NCBI GenBank assembly: GCA_938011325.1
Contig: CALLUD010000029.1
Span: forward strand, 56,629-120,628
Direction: 5' to 3'
Source: an uncultured Spartobacteria bacterium
GTDB taxonomy: Bacteria > Verrucomicrobiota > Verrucomicrobiia > Chthoniobacterales > JAATET01
DNA: 64,000 nt
Position 1 is the stretch's first letter, and each line of letters begins with the position of its first letter. The position numbers were made by a program, and so were the translations under genes. This document shows, piece after piece, positions 8,467 to 17,491 of the stretch. Under the pieces are notes generated by a model. The model was not told where the DNA came from. It saw only the letters and a program-made list of their open reading frames with translations, and did no database searches.

Positions 8467-9642
8467 TCACTGGCTCGACGGGGCCTCATCGATGGCGATC
8501 TCGAATTCGTCCTTGGAATCGGTGCTCCATGCGAGGGACTCGGTTTTCTGCGAGGCCGCGAAGAGCGGAGAATATGTCCTCGCCTTGATGGTTTTTCCAT
8601 CGCTTCGAAATTCGAGAATGCGCACCCAGCCATTCCCTCCATTGCCGTCCCATCCGGAGATGGCCTGCGGGTTGAACATCATGATGGGCACCGGCTTGCC
8701 CTCGGCATTCCGCTCGGTTTTCAACGCCGACATCGTTCGGGGATCGCCCGAATGCCCGCACACCACGAGCCGGATGTTTTTCGAGGGCCGGATCAGCTTC
8801 TCCACGACCTGCTCGCCTTCGTTGCGGGGAGAGACTTTGTAATCGGAACGCTCGATCGGTTTCCCGTTCGTATCCAAAACCGCATGTGTAAGGAGGATCA
8901 CCTTGTGGCCGGCATACTTGCCGGAAGAGATCAAACTTCGCGCCCACTCAATCGCCTCGTCGCGCGGCGCAAACTCCAGTGTCACCACCAGGAGATTTCC
9001 CCAAATTTCATCCGTGAACTCATACGCCGCGTTTTCCAGCGTCGGCTGCCCGGAAGCGCTCTTTGCCATCGCAACGAGCGTCTTTTCCCAAAGGGGGTTT
9101 CTCGCGGGATGGAAATACTTCGGGAATTGCGTGTTTCGGTTCTCCGCGTTTTCGGCGCCGTAATCGTGATTGCCGGTCGTGACAACATAGGGATACACGC
9201 CATCGAGACGCTCGAAGGCCCGTGAGACACTGGCCCACTGGTTCGCGCTCGTCTGGTTTCCGTCCTTTCTCTCCTCGTAGGTTCGCCCCGGTTCCAAGAC
9301 ACGGTCGTTGTGCTCGACGAGGTCACCCGTGCACAGGACGGTCTTCACGTTGAGCACCTCCTTTTGAGCGGCCGCCCAGGCCGTGAGCAGTTCGAAAAGC
9401 GGCTGGTTGATGTCGAACTTCACGTAGCTCTGCGGGTCACCAAGCACGATGATCGAGAACGCTCGCGAATCCTCCAGCCGGGGCGGCCTCTCCAGTTTCA
9501 CATCCGGTGGATGCGGGTGAACTCTGATCGGTGGATCGTATTTGCCGCCGTCGGCGCAAAGGCCGCTCGCCGCAAGCCAGACTGCAAGCGCGAGACCACA
9601 CCGGAAAAGAGTCGTGAGAAGGGAGGAGAATTGGGAGGACAC
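8467..9642 (-). CDS. Secreted calcineurin-like metallophosphoesterase
   Basis: The 391-residue protein has a signal peptide (hydrophobic core about residues 13-29, cleavage near GLCA). The dinuclear metal motifs are in order: VLGDPQ, CTGDLVEHN, TTGNHDYG, LLTHAV and VCGHSGDPR. These match the class III metallophosphoesterase fold. A C-terminal beta segment (VRILEFRSDGKTIKARTYSP) follows, as in many planctomycetal/verrucomicrobial members. The natural substrate cannot be told from sequence. It is transcribed away from the tRNA and stands as a single gene. Confidence 0.85.
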   Translation of the reverse strand: MSSQFSSLLTTLFRCGLALAVWLAASGLCADGGKYDPPIRVHPHPPDVKLERPPRLEDSRAFSIIVLGDPQSYVKFDINQPLFELLTAWAAAQKEVLNVKTVLCTGDLVEHNDRVLEPGRTYEERKDGNQTSANQWASVSRAFERLDGVYPYVVTTGNHDYGAENAENRNTQFPKYFHPARNPLWEKTLVAMAKSASGQPTLENAAYEFTDEIWGNLLVVTLEFAPRDEAIEWARSLISSGKYAGHKVILLTHAVLDTNGKPIERSDYKVSPRNEGEQVVEKLIRPSKNIRLVVCGHSGDPRTMSALKTERNAEGKPVPIMMFNPQAISGWDGNGGNGWVRILEFRSDGKTIKARTYSPLFAASQKTESLAWSTDSKDEFEIAIDEAPSSQ

Positions 9643-9719
9643 GGTGGAACGCTTGAGGGTGATTCTTTGCAGTCTGCGTTGAAATCAAAAAGCTATCGGC
9701 CTCCCGACTGTGCTGCCGT

Positions 9720-12700
9720 TCAAATCCATCGCCTGCGGCGCAGTTGAAACAACAGAACAAGACACGCCAGCGAGATCAGCGCGACCGTCGAAGGTTCGGG
9801 CACGGCGAGCAGCGTGAACTGGAGCTTGCCATCGCCCAATGTGAACTCGCCGTCAAATCCGTCCGCATTTGTGAAACTGAAGTCCTCCGGATCGAACGAA
9901 ATTGCGTTGAACGTCACGAGGTCATAGGTCTGCCCCACCTCCCAGCCTGCATCGACGAAGGTAAATGCATAGGCAAATCCGCCACTCGTGCCCTTGAGGA
10001 AATCGCCACTGAGCACAAGCTGATCGGAGGCTCCATCCGCTCCCAACTCAAAGACCATCACGCCTCCCCCATCCCATGTGAACGTCCCGCCGTGCAACGC
10101 GCCAATGGACTCGCCAGGCTGCAGCTGAGCACCATCCGTGAGAGTGATGTCCCCCACCGTGCCCGTGCCGGCGAGAACGGCTCCCGATTCGACCGTGACA
10201 TCGCTCGCAAGCGAGCCATTCACAACGAGGCGGCCCGCGCTGACGGTCGTAGGCCCGGTGTAGGTGCTTGCGCCGGTCAGCGTCAGCGTGCCCGTGCCAA
10301 CCTTCGTGAGAGCAACCGTCTGCGTGCCGCCGTCGTGCTGGTCCACAATCCGGCCCGCGAACACCGTGTCGGCATTCAGCGCGCCGACCTGCAACGTCTT
10401 CACGCCCGTTCCATTCGAGCCGCCGAGAATCGTGTTGGGATTCGAGCCCGAGAGGGCGCCGAGCATCACCGTTTGATCCCCATCGCCGGTGTCGACCACC
10501 GCTAAGTTGCCGCTCAGATCCCACCTCGCGGCGGCGCTGCCGGCGCTTTCACTCTGCCAGATCACCCCGCGCGCCCCGGTGGGTGCTGTAAACACGCCGC
10601 CAAACGCGCCGTTATCTCCTCTGAGGCGGACGGTCGTCTTCCCCGCGACGGTCACATTTCCCTCGCCACCAAGGCCTTGGTGGAGCCGCACGTCACCACC
10701 GCCCAGCACAAGCTCCCCTTGCGCTGCAATCGCAACGGGGCTGTTGAAAGAAGGATTTCCCAAAATCGCAACGGTGCCCTCGGCAATCGTTGTCGCGCCA
10801 GTGTAGTTGCTCGAGGGGCTTGCGAGCGTGAGCGTGCCCGCTCCGGTCTTGGTAAAGCCGCCCACGCCGGTGAGCGGATCCAGCAACGTCGCGTCAAAGC
10901 CATTCGTGTCAAAAACCGACGTGCCGTAGAGCGTCATCGGAACATCCGCGGTGAGGTCGCTGTTCACAACGCGAAGAGTGCCGCCGGACCACTCGAACGT
11001 TGCCATCCCGGCCCCTTTCACGATGCCGCCGACACCGCCAACGTTGAGCGTGCCACCGGTTTCGAGTTTCACCGTGCCCGCCGCCCATTGACCGACGGTC
11101 AGCCTTGCGCCCTCCCCGAGCGTGACCACACCACCGTCTCCGATGGCAAGCGTGCCGGAGCCTCCCCCGTTTTCCGCACCGAGGGCAATATGCTCGCGGG
11201 CAAAAAGGGTGGCGGTGCCCGCGTCACTTGAGACGGTGACGGCGCCCGCCTCGGACGGTGAACCGACCTGAAGACTCTGCGTCGCAAGAGATCCGCCATC
11301 CGCAAGGACCAACGCGCCCGAGCGCACAACAGTAGGCCCCGCATAGTCGCTTACACCCGTGAGCGTCACCGCGCCATCACCCGTCTTGATAAGACCTCCC
11401 GGGCCAGTGAGAGTCCCGGCCAGCGTGGCATTTTTGCTTCCGGTATCCAGAATCGAAATCTCGGAGAGGGTCATCGGCACAGACGTGCTAAGGTCGCTGT
11501 CTCCGACGTGGAGCGTTCCACCCGCCCAGTTAAAGTTCGCCGCTCCCGCATCGGATTTCTGAATGCCATCAACGCCTCCAACCCACAGCTCACCGAGGGC
11601 CTGGAGATTGACCGTGCCGGTGCCGTCCGTCCCGCCGACCGTCAATCCCGCCCCCTCCTCCACCACGGCCACTCCATTGGCCCCGATGGTGAGGGTGCCT
11701 GCGCCGCCGTTTTCGCCGAGGGTGAGATCGCCGCGGATGGAAACCACTCCGTCCGCAATCGCCAGAGTGCCAGTGTTTCCGCCCGTTCCCACGCGAATTT
11801 CCCCTGTCCGCGTCAAGCTGCCGCCCGCTACGAAGGCCAGCGTGCCTCCGTTCACCATGGTGAGGCCGGTGTAATCACTAGCTCCCGTGAGCGTGAGCGT
11901 CCCGCCGCCAACCTTCGTGAGAGCCGCTACGCTAAAGGCATTATCCACAAATCGACCCGCAAAGGTTGTGTCCGTGTCCAAGGCACCAATCTCGAAGATC
12001 GCGGTGTGTGGCACCCCAGGATCCGCAACGCCTCCGAGAACCGTATCCGGATTCGAGCCCGAGAGGGCCCCGAGTTTCACCGTATGGTCGCCGGTGGTCG
12101 TTGAAATGCTCGCGGCTGCACCACTGAGGTCCCAGCGGGCGGTGGCGCTTCCACCGTTCTCGTGGATCCACACCACTGTGCCCGAACCCTGAGGCAACGT
12201 GAACGTGCCGGTGAACCCGCTGTTGTCACCCCTCAGATACGCAACACCTGCAGGACCACCGGAAACACCAACGCTGCCTGCGCCACTGATGCCTTTGTGG
12301 AGCACCACCGCGCCGCTGCCATCCAGCACAAGCTGCCCCGCCGCGGTAATGTCAATCGGGCTGTCGAAGAAAATCGTGTTCGCGATGACCAGCGTGCCCT
12401 CCGCAATCGTCGTCGTGCCGGTGTAGTTTGTCCCGGGGCTCGAGAGCCCGAGGATGCCTTCACCGGTCTTGATTACGTCTCCCGAACCGGTGATCTGACC
12501 GGTCTGCTCAGCGGAACCGACGGGAACCGAGAGTGTCAGTGGGTCATTCGGAGGGCTTGTGTTGTAGGCTGAGGCATTCACCTCGCCGTCCGAGTAAGTC
12601 ACCGTGAGTTGAGCGGAGAGATTGGAAACGAAAACAGCGCCGCAAGCGCGCGAATTGTCGCTTTCATGGAAAAACGCGTATCCAAAAAATTCGCCTCGAC

Positions 12701-12770
12701 AAGAGTTTCGATGCGAATTCCCGACACCAGGCTGCGCGAAGAAGTTCAGGTGAACGAGGAGTCGGGACAC
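9720..12770 (-). CDS. Autotransporter-associated beta-strand repeat protein with PEP-CTERM anchor; signal peptide out of frame
   Basis: The protein has about 1,016 residues of Gly/Thr-rich beta-helix repeats of the TIGR02601 type (LTKVGTGTLTLTGASTYTG and variants, seven or more copies). Two long modules (roughly residues 95-280 and 660-840) are clear duplicates of each other, each containing the LGALSGSNP motif. The C-terminus VPEPSTVALISLACLVLL then RRRR is a PEP-CTERM sorting signal. The first about 50 residues read in this frame are not a signal peptide, while a good one lies one frame away at 12667 (separate entry). The intact gene probably spans 9720-12667 with one missing base. It is presumably exported and processed by an exosortase encoded elsewhere. 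No ligand or enzymatic domain was seen. Confidence 0.8.
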   Translation of the reverse strand: MSRLLVHLNFFAQPGVGNSHRNSCRGEFFGYAFFHESDNSRACGAVFVSNLSAQLTVTYSDGEVNASAYNTSPPNDPLTLSVPVGSAEQTGQITGSGDVIKTGEGILGLSSPGTNYTGTTTIAEGTLVIANTIFFDSPIDITAAGQLVLDGSGAVVLHKGISGAGSVGVSGGPAGVAYLRGDNSGFTGTFTLPQGSGTVVWIHENGGSATARWDLSGAAASISTTTGDHTVKLGALSGSNPDTVLGGVADPGVPHTAIFEIGALDTDTTFAGRFVDNAFSVAALTKVGGGTLTLTGASDYTGLTMVNGGTLAFVAGGSLTRTGEIRVGTGGNTGTLAIADGVVSIRGDLTLGENGGAGTLTIGANGVAVVEEGAGLTVGGTDGTGTVNLQALGELWVGGVDGIQKSDAGAANFNWAGGTLHVGDSDLSTSVPMTLSEISILDTGSKNATLAGTLTGPGGLIKTGDGAVTLTGVSDYAGPTVVRSGALVLADGGSLATQSLQVGSPSEAGAVTVSSDAGTATLFAREHIALGAENGGGSGTLAIGDGGVVTLGEGARLTVGQWAAGTVKLETGGTLNVGGVGGIVKGAGMATFEWSGGTLRVVNSDLTADVPMTLYGTSVFDTNGFDATLLDPLTGVGGFTKTGAGTLTLASPSSNYTGATTIAEGTVAILGNPSFNSPVAIAAQGELVLGGGDVRLHQGLGGEGNVTVAGKTTVRLRGDNGAFGGVFTAPTGARGVIWQSESAGSAAARWDLSGNLAVVDTGDGDQTVMLGALSGSNPNTILGGSNGTGVKTLQVGALNADTVFAGRIVDQHDGGTQTVALTKVGTGTLTLTGASTYTGPTTVSAGRLVVNGSLASDVTVESGAVLAGTGTVGDITLTDGAQLQPGESIGALHGGTFTWDGGGVMVFELGADGASDQLVLSGDFLKGTSGGFAYAFTFVDAGWEVGQTYDLVTFNAISFDPEDFSFTNADGFDGEFTLGDGKLQFTLLAVPEPSTVALISLACLVLLFQLRRRRWI
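12631..12667 (-). other. Displaced signal-peptide start and frameshift site of the beta-repeat gene
   Basis: On the minus strand an ATG at 12667 reads MKATIRALAALFSFP and then meets a stop after 22 codons. Adding one T to the T4 run (12631-12634) continues this as LFFVSNLSAQ directly into the long frame, giving a normal signal peptide with an SAQ cleavage site. Confidence 0.65.
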
Positions 12771-12783
12771 GGATTTCCACGAT

Positions 12784-14793
12784 TCATTCCGAGAGGAGGC
12801 GCGTCCGATAGAAAACGAACGGCGCGTCGCTGTTGTCCTGGATCTGGATCAGCCATTCGCCGGAGCGAATACGCGAAACGCCGACAATCGCCGGGCTCGA
12901 GAAGAAGACATCATCATCGAACTGCCACAGAGGCGTCCACTGCTTGAGATCGACGGATCGCTCGACGCGATAGCCGCGTCCCCACGCCTGATCGGACAGG
13001 GAAACCGTGACCCTGTTGGGCGATCCGGGGTCCACCGAACGAATCGGCGGTTCGTAGATCGTTGGCGAAACCGCCAGCAGCATGGACCGACGATTGTTCA
13101 CTCCGTCGAAGTTCGGATCATCTCCGGGATCGTTTCCAAGTCGCTGAAACCACCGCCGCTCCCAGGCATCGCCCAGCGAATTGTTGTCCGAATCCACGGG
13201 GTCGAGCCGGTAGGTCGTCTTGACCGCGAAGTGGTCGCTCGGCCACGTGTTGCCGGCGACGGCGCCTTTCGGATCCGGTGACGTTGTCCACGATCCGACC
13301 GTGGTCTGCACCTCGGTGGCATAGAGTTCCGAGGAAACGGGATGCAGCGCCTTCCCACGGTGATAGACGAAGTCAATCCGGTCCTGTGGCTCGGTGCCTT
13401 TGTGAATCGTTGACCAGCTGTTTCCGGGTTCAAGAACGGGATCGGGATGCATGGCACGGAAGGAATCCACGAGTCCCGCCTGCACGACACGGAGGCTCTC
13501 CGGCCACGCCACGGGTCCCACCCCGCCGTGCTGCTCCGCCGTGGCGGCAGTCCAGTCCAAGTGCGAAGGCGCATTGAAATCCCCCGTCAAAAACACCGGG
13601 TTGACGTCCGCATTGGCGATCGCCTGGGCCATTCCCGCCAGCACGGCGGTGATCTGCGCCACGCGTTGCGAGCGGTTGTTCTCGGCGAGCACCGACGCCT
13701 CGGTGGCGCCGTTCTCGTAAGCGGCATACGGACCATAGAACTGGTAGTCGAGGTGCGTGTTGAACATCACCACCTGACGCTGCGGATTCTGGGCGAGACG
13801 GATGGTTGCACCCACAACGCGTCCGCTCTCAATGCCGCCAACGGAGTGCGTCGCCACGATGGGATATTTGCTGATGATCTGGGCGGTCCCCGTGCCCGTT
13901 GGAACCCGGAACCAGCCGAGTTCATCCGCCATCTGCTGCGCACGGGTGGAAGAAGATTCCTGCAGTCCAATAATGTCGGCTCCCGACCGCACGATGGCGT
14001 AGACCGCCTTCTCGAATCCGTTGACCACGCTGTTCCACTCGTGCCAGCCGTTGAAACTCATCACGGTGAGTTCCGACACGTGCTCCTGCCCGACGGGAAA
14101 GACTTCAATCGCCAGCGGGACCTCCGCGGGCATTCCCGGTTTGAAAGTCTCAAGTCGGATTCGAAATGTATTGATTCCGACGTCGCCCGGGCCGGGCGTT
14201 CCGGAGACGTTTCCGTCCGCATTCACCTGCAACCACGCCGGGCCGGACACCTTTTGAAAGCGCCGGAGCGAGGGTGCGCTCGCATAAGCGCGAATCCTGC
14301 CCGAGTAGGCGTTGCCCACCACTGCATGCCTCAAGCGAATGGCATCGACACGCCACGCCGGCACCTCCGCGGCAACTTCAAACACCGCCGGCCCCGCGAG
14401 CACGGAATAGCCATCACTCGCCAGAAACCACGCCGCATAGCGCCCGCTGCCCAATCCGGGCGGGAACGTCAAGGTGCCCTCCGACCGGCCATTCCCGGGT
14501 TGCTGGGTCCCATTCGTGTAAAACCACATCAACGACGGCGGATCTCCGCTCGGCACGGTCCCTTCCGGATAGATCCCCACCCAATCCGTCGCGCTCGCCG
14601 GTCCGCCGGCGAAGCTCACGCGAATCGACTCGTCGGCTGCGTAGCTGGTTTTGTCCGTGCTGATCGAAGGCGCCGCGCTCAACGCCTGGACCGCAAATGC
14701 CAGGGCGCAGGCGATCCTCAAAAGGACCCGGCGTTGAAAACGGGACGACAACAAATCGGTAACGGCAGATCCGGAACGGGGTGACATGGCCAT
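12784..14793 (-). CDS. Secreted endonuclease/exonuclease/phosphatase-family protein with Ig-like N-terminal domains
   Basis: From MAMSPRSGSAV the protein is 669 residues. A signal peptide (RIACALAFAVQALSAA) is followed by an Ig-like domain (ATDWVGIYPEG), a putative Ig/cadherin-like domain (LQVNADGNVSGTPG) and an EEP catalytic domain. EEP motifs are MSFNGWH, GLQESS (metal-binding Glu), FNTHLDY, LTGDFNAPSHLD and PSDHFAV (catalytic Asp-His). A C-terminal verrucomicrobial-type segment follows (SDNNSLGDAWERRWF). Substrates in this superfamily include nucleic acids, inositol phosphates and sphingolipids, so the activity is a phosphodiesterase of unknown target. It diverges from the XylR-like regulator at 14888, which may control it. 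Confidence 0.82.
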   Translation of the reverse strand: MAMSPRSGSAVTDLLSSRFQRRVLLRIACALAFAVQALSAAPSISTDKTSYAADESIRVSFAGGPASATDWVGIYPEGTVPSGDPPSLMWFYTNGTQQPGNGRSEGTLTFPPGLGSGRYAAWFLASDGYSVLAGPAVFEVAAEVPAWRVDAIRLRHAVVGNAYSGRIRAYASAPSLRRFQKVSGPAWLQVNADGNVSGTPGPGDVGINTFRIRLETFKPGMPAEVPLAIEVFPVGQEHVSELTVMSFNGWHEWNSVVNGFEKAVYAIVRSGADIIGLQESSSTRAQQMADELGWFRVPTGTGTAQIISKYPIVATHSVGGIESGRVVGATIRLAQNPQRQVVMFNTHLDYQFYGPYAAYENGATEASVLAENNRSQRVAQITAVLAGMAQAIANADVNPVFLTGDFNAPSHLDWTAATAEQHGGVGPVAWPESLRVVQAGLVDSFRAMHPDPVLEPGNSWSTIHKGTEPQDRIDFVYHRGKALHPVSSELYATEVQTTVGSWTTSPDPKGAVAGNTWPSDHFAVKTTYRLDPVDSDNNSLGDAWERRWFQRLGNDPGDDPNFDGVNNRRSMLLAVSPTIYEPPIRSVDPGSPNRVTVSLSDQAWGRGYRVERSVDLKQWTPLWQFDDDVFFSSPAIVGVSRIRSGEWLIQIQDNSDAPFVFYRTRLLSE

Positions 14794-14887
14794 GGTATCT
14801 TCCACAAAGACGCCGCGGCCATGTGACGGCAAAATCGCCAATTGGCTGGCAAATCCGCCCGACGGAAATTATTTAAAGACCTCCCCA

Positions 14888-16414
14888 ATGTTTCCCCTGC
14901 AAAGCGCGCACGTTCCGCCGAGGAAAAAGCGACGGGTCGTAGCCGTGCGTTACCCCGTCTGGAGTTCCTACTGCCCGCAGGTGCTCGAAGGCATCGTCTC
15001 CTACATGCGCGAGAACGAAGCCTGGCAGCTGGTCACTGAAAACGACTCCTACGGCGAAATGGCCCCGGTGACGCTCGACGAGAACTGGCGGGGCGACGGC
15101 ATCATTCTTTTTCGAGCGACGGAACAGGAGCTGGAAGCCTTTCGAAAAAACGAGGTTGCGGTCGTGCTCACCAGCACGGAAGGGCCCGACGGAGGATTTC
15201 CCCGCGTGGTGCCCGACAACCTCGAAATCGGCCGGCGCGCGGCCGCGCATCTCGTCGAATGCGCGGTGCGGCACTTCGCCTTCCTCGCGCGGGGCGAGAC
15301 CTTTTATCGCGAACCGCAATTTGCTCCCGGCATCCGCCGCTACGCGCGGCAAAGGCTCAAGGGATTCCGCGACGAATTGCGCCGTTACGCCATCGAGCCC
15401 CACGTGCACTACCTCAAGGGCCGGCCGCTCTGGAAGCCCACGTCGTGGCAGGAAATCCAGGCGGAGGTCATGAGTTTCCTCGAAACCCTCCCGCCGCAAA
15501 CGGGTCTGTTCGTCGTTGACGATGCGCTGGCCGCCGTGGTGTTGCGCGCGGCGGACGCTCTCGGAATCACCATCCCGGAGTCACTCGCGGTCGTTGGCTT
15601 TGGCAACGACCTCATCTACTGCTACTCCACGCTTCCCGCGCTCAGCACGACACCGTTTCCCGGGTTCGAAATCGGACGCAACGCGGCACGGATTCTCCAC
15701 CAACAAATGCTCGGGGGAAAAACCGCCATCCCGTCGCTCACGGTGCCGGTCGCGGATGTCGTGCAACGCGACTCCACCGACGTGCTCGCCATCCCGGATG
15801 AACACATCCGCAAAATCGTCCGTCACATCCGCCTCACCGCACCGCGCGACCCGATCCGCGTGTCGGAGCTTCCACAGCTTTCCCCGCTTTCGCTCACCAC
15901 GATCAAGGCACTGTTCGCGCAGTATCTCGGTCACAGCCCAAAGCAGGAAATTCAGCGCGTGCGGCTCCAGCACCTCACCCACCTGCTCGCCCACACGGAC
16001 CTGAGCCTGGCGGAAATTGCCGAACAAATGCGTTTCAGCTCGGTGCACGAGCTCAGCCGGTTCTTTTTCTCCAAAACCGGAAAACGACCCAGTGAATACC
16101 GCGAGGAACGCCGGCGCTCAGAGCCCGTTCCGTTCCCGGCCGGAACGGTCGGGCAGCCAGAAAACGGCCACCGCAAAAGCAATGCCGACCAGGAGGAAAA
16201 GAATCCCGAAATACACAGCATGCCGCTGGAAGACCTGACCGGCGAAGACGAAATGCCGGTTGCCAATGGCGTCAAGCAACCAGCCAAAAAGCACCGGAGC
16301 CCCCGCAAGGGAAAGGCTCGTGACGACCGTAAAAAGCGCAAGCAGTCGGTTGCGACCGACTTCCGGGATCACTTTCAACGCAAGGTGCATGTTCGCGACA
16401 TTGAACGCGGCTGA
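14888..16414 (+). CDS. XylR-like AraC-family transcriptional regulator with run-on C-terminus
   Basis: From MFPLQSAHVPPRKKRR the protein is 508 residues. Residues about 15-300 form a LacI/periplasmic-binding-type sensor (VVGFGNDLIYCYSTLP near the hinge), followed by an AraC HTH (about residues 325-405; LSLAEIAEQMRFSSVHELSR, then GKRPSEYR). This sensor-HTH order is that of XylR sugar regulators. Homologues normally end just after the HTH. Here about 100 further Lys/Arg/Glu-rich residues continue over the antisense end of the MFS gene, so the natural stop seems lost. Targets may include the divergent nuclease or the convergent permease. The ligand is unknown, probably a sugar. Confidence 0.85.
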   Translation: MFPLQSAHVPPRKKRRVVAVRYPVWSSYCPQVLEGIVSYMRENEAWQLVTENDSYGEMAPVTLDENWRGDGIILFRATEQELEAFRKNEVAVVLTSTEGPDGGFPRVVPDNLEIGRRAAAHLVECAVRHFAFLARGETFYREPQFAPGIRRYARQRLKGFRDELRRYAIEPHVHYLKGRPLWKPTSWQEIQAEVMSFLETLPPQTGLFVVDDALAAVVLRAADALGITIPESLAVVGFGNDLIYCYSTLPALSTTPFPGFEIGRNAARILHQQMLGGKTAIPSLTVPVADVVQRDSTDVLAIPDEHIRKIVRHIRLTAPRDPIRVSELPQLSPLSLTTIKALFAQYLGHSPKQEIQRVRLQHLTHLLAHTDLSLAEIAEQMRFSSVHELSRFFFSKTGKRPSEYREERRRSEPVPFPAGTVGQPENGHRKSNADQEEKNPEIHSMPLEDLTGEDEMPVANGVKQPAKKHRSPRKGKARDDRKKRKQSVATDFRDHFQRKVHVRDIERG

Positions 16415-17395
16415 CGCCGTGCCGGCCAGCACCTGCAGCACCGCGATCAATCCAGGCGCGCAAGGCAATACTCCCAGCGCGATCAACAACCACCCCGTAA
16501 CGACGATCCCATAGGTGCCCAGCACACCGAGAAGCGGGAGGCCGGGCCCGCGGCGATCGGTCCAGTTGCCCAGAAAATGGAGCGTAAGCAGTGGACCCAG
16601 AAACATCACCGCCGACAGATAGAGAATCGACTCCGCGGAGAAGTCGCACACGTCGCGCAGGAACTGGATCGCGAAGACATTCAAACTCCCGATCACCAGC
16701 AGCAGGAGCACATTCAGCCCGATGAGTTGCGTAAAGGACCGCTTCGCGAGAACCTCCCGCCAGTTGACCGGCGCCCCGGGTTCACGCGCCCGGCGGCTGG
16801 CTGGCGGATTTGGCATGCGCTTCAGAAAGCCGAGGCTGACCACTCCGCAGATCCCACCGACCAAAAACGTCCTGGCAAACTCCGTCGCGGAGGAATTCTC
16901 GCTCATCACAGCCCCGTAGGCCGCCAGGGCAAAGACCCCGCCGATGTAGGTGAAAAGCTGGTCCCGGGCGAGAAAGCGCGCCCGGCGCTCTTCGGGAATC
17001 AGCTCCGCAATCCACGGCCACCACGCCGCCGTCGCAATCCCGCGGAGGACATTGAACGTGACGAGAACCGCCAGCAACGTGCCCCGCTTCGCGGCCGGAT
17101 CAAGGAACGGGAGCAGCGGCAACAGGGCGACGAGGAAGATGAAAACCGTCCGCAGCAGCCAGCCGACAAAGAACGTGGTCCTATACTCGGAGACGTGCAA
17201 AAGGCGCGCCGTCGGAAGCTGAAGCATCGTCCCCAGCGGCGACAGCGCCGTGATGATTCCGAGGAAGAGCGAGGAGGCGTGCAGGGAATTCGCCAGCAGG
17301 ATGATCGGCGCTCCCATCGCGGCCTGGGAGGCCACGGCATTGAAAAGATTGAACCAATGCGAATTCGCCTCGCGGCCGCGGAGACTGCCGTCCAT
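16118..17395 (-). CDS. Major facilitator superfamily transporter
   Basis: The start MDGSLRGREANSHWF gives 425 residues. An ATG 17 codons upstream is possible but adds only polar residues. Twelve hydrophobic segments are seen in two groups of six, with a cytoplasmic loop around residues 175-205 (KRMPNPPASRRAREPG). The helix 2-3 loop is degenerate and no sugar-porter or drug-efflux signature stands out. The last 297 bases overlap the run-on tail of the convergent regulator. The permease sequence there (a hydrophobic final helix) is clearly the real coding frame. Substrate unknown. Confidence 0.85.
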   Translation of the reverse strand: MDGSLRGREANSHWFNLFNAVASQAAMGAPIILLANSLHASSLFLGIITALSPLGTMLQLPTARLLHVSEYRTTFFVGWLLRTVFIFLVALLPLLPFLDPAAKRGTLLAVLVTFNVLRGIATAAWWPWIAELIPEERRARFLARDQLFTYIGGVFALAAYGAVMSENSSATEFARTFLVGGICGVVSLGFLKRMPNPPASRRAREPGAPVNWREVLAKRSFTQLIGLNVLLLLVIGSLNVFAIQFLRDVCDFSAESILYLSAVMFLGPLLTLHFLGNWTDRRGPGLPLLGVLGTYGIVVTGWLLIALGVLPCAPGLIAVLQVLAGTASAAFNVANMHLALKVIPEVGRNRLLALFTVVTSLSLAGAPVLFGWLLDAIGNRHFVFAGQVFQRHAVYFGILFLLVGIAFAVAVFWLPDRSGRERNGL

Positions 17396-17491
17396 CTCCA
17401 CGGCATTAAACGCGCTGTCGCAACGCGAGTCACTCAGGCAGTGCATCCGACATATCGATGCCGGATGCAGCCATCCCCTGACAAAGCACCG

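Noticed and set aside
9720..12770. Classical type V autotransporter
   Set aside because: The repeats are of the autotransporter-associated kind, but the C-terminus is a PEP-CTERM signal and there is no 12-strand translocator barrel.
16130..16148. Hairpin CCGTTCC/GGAACGG as a bidirectional terminator between the XylR-like and MFS genes
   Set aside because: It lies inside the last codons of the MFS gene and has no T tract on either strand.
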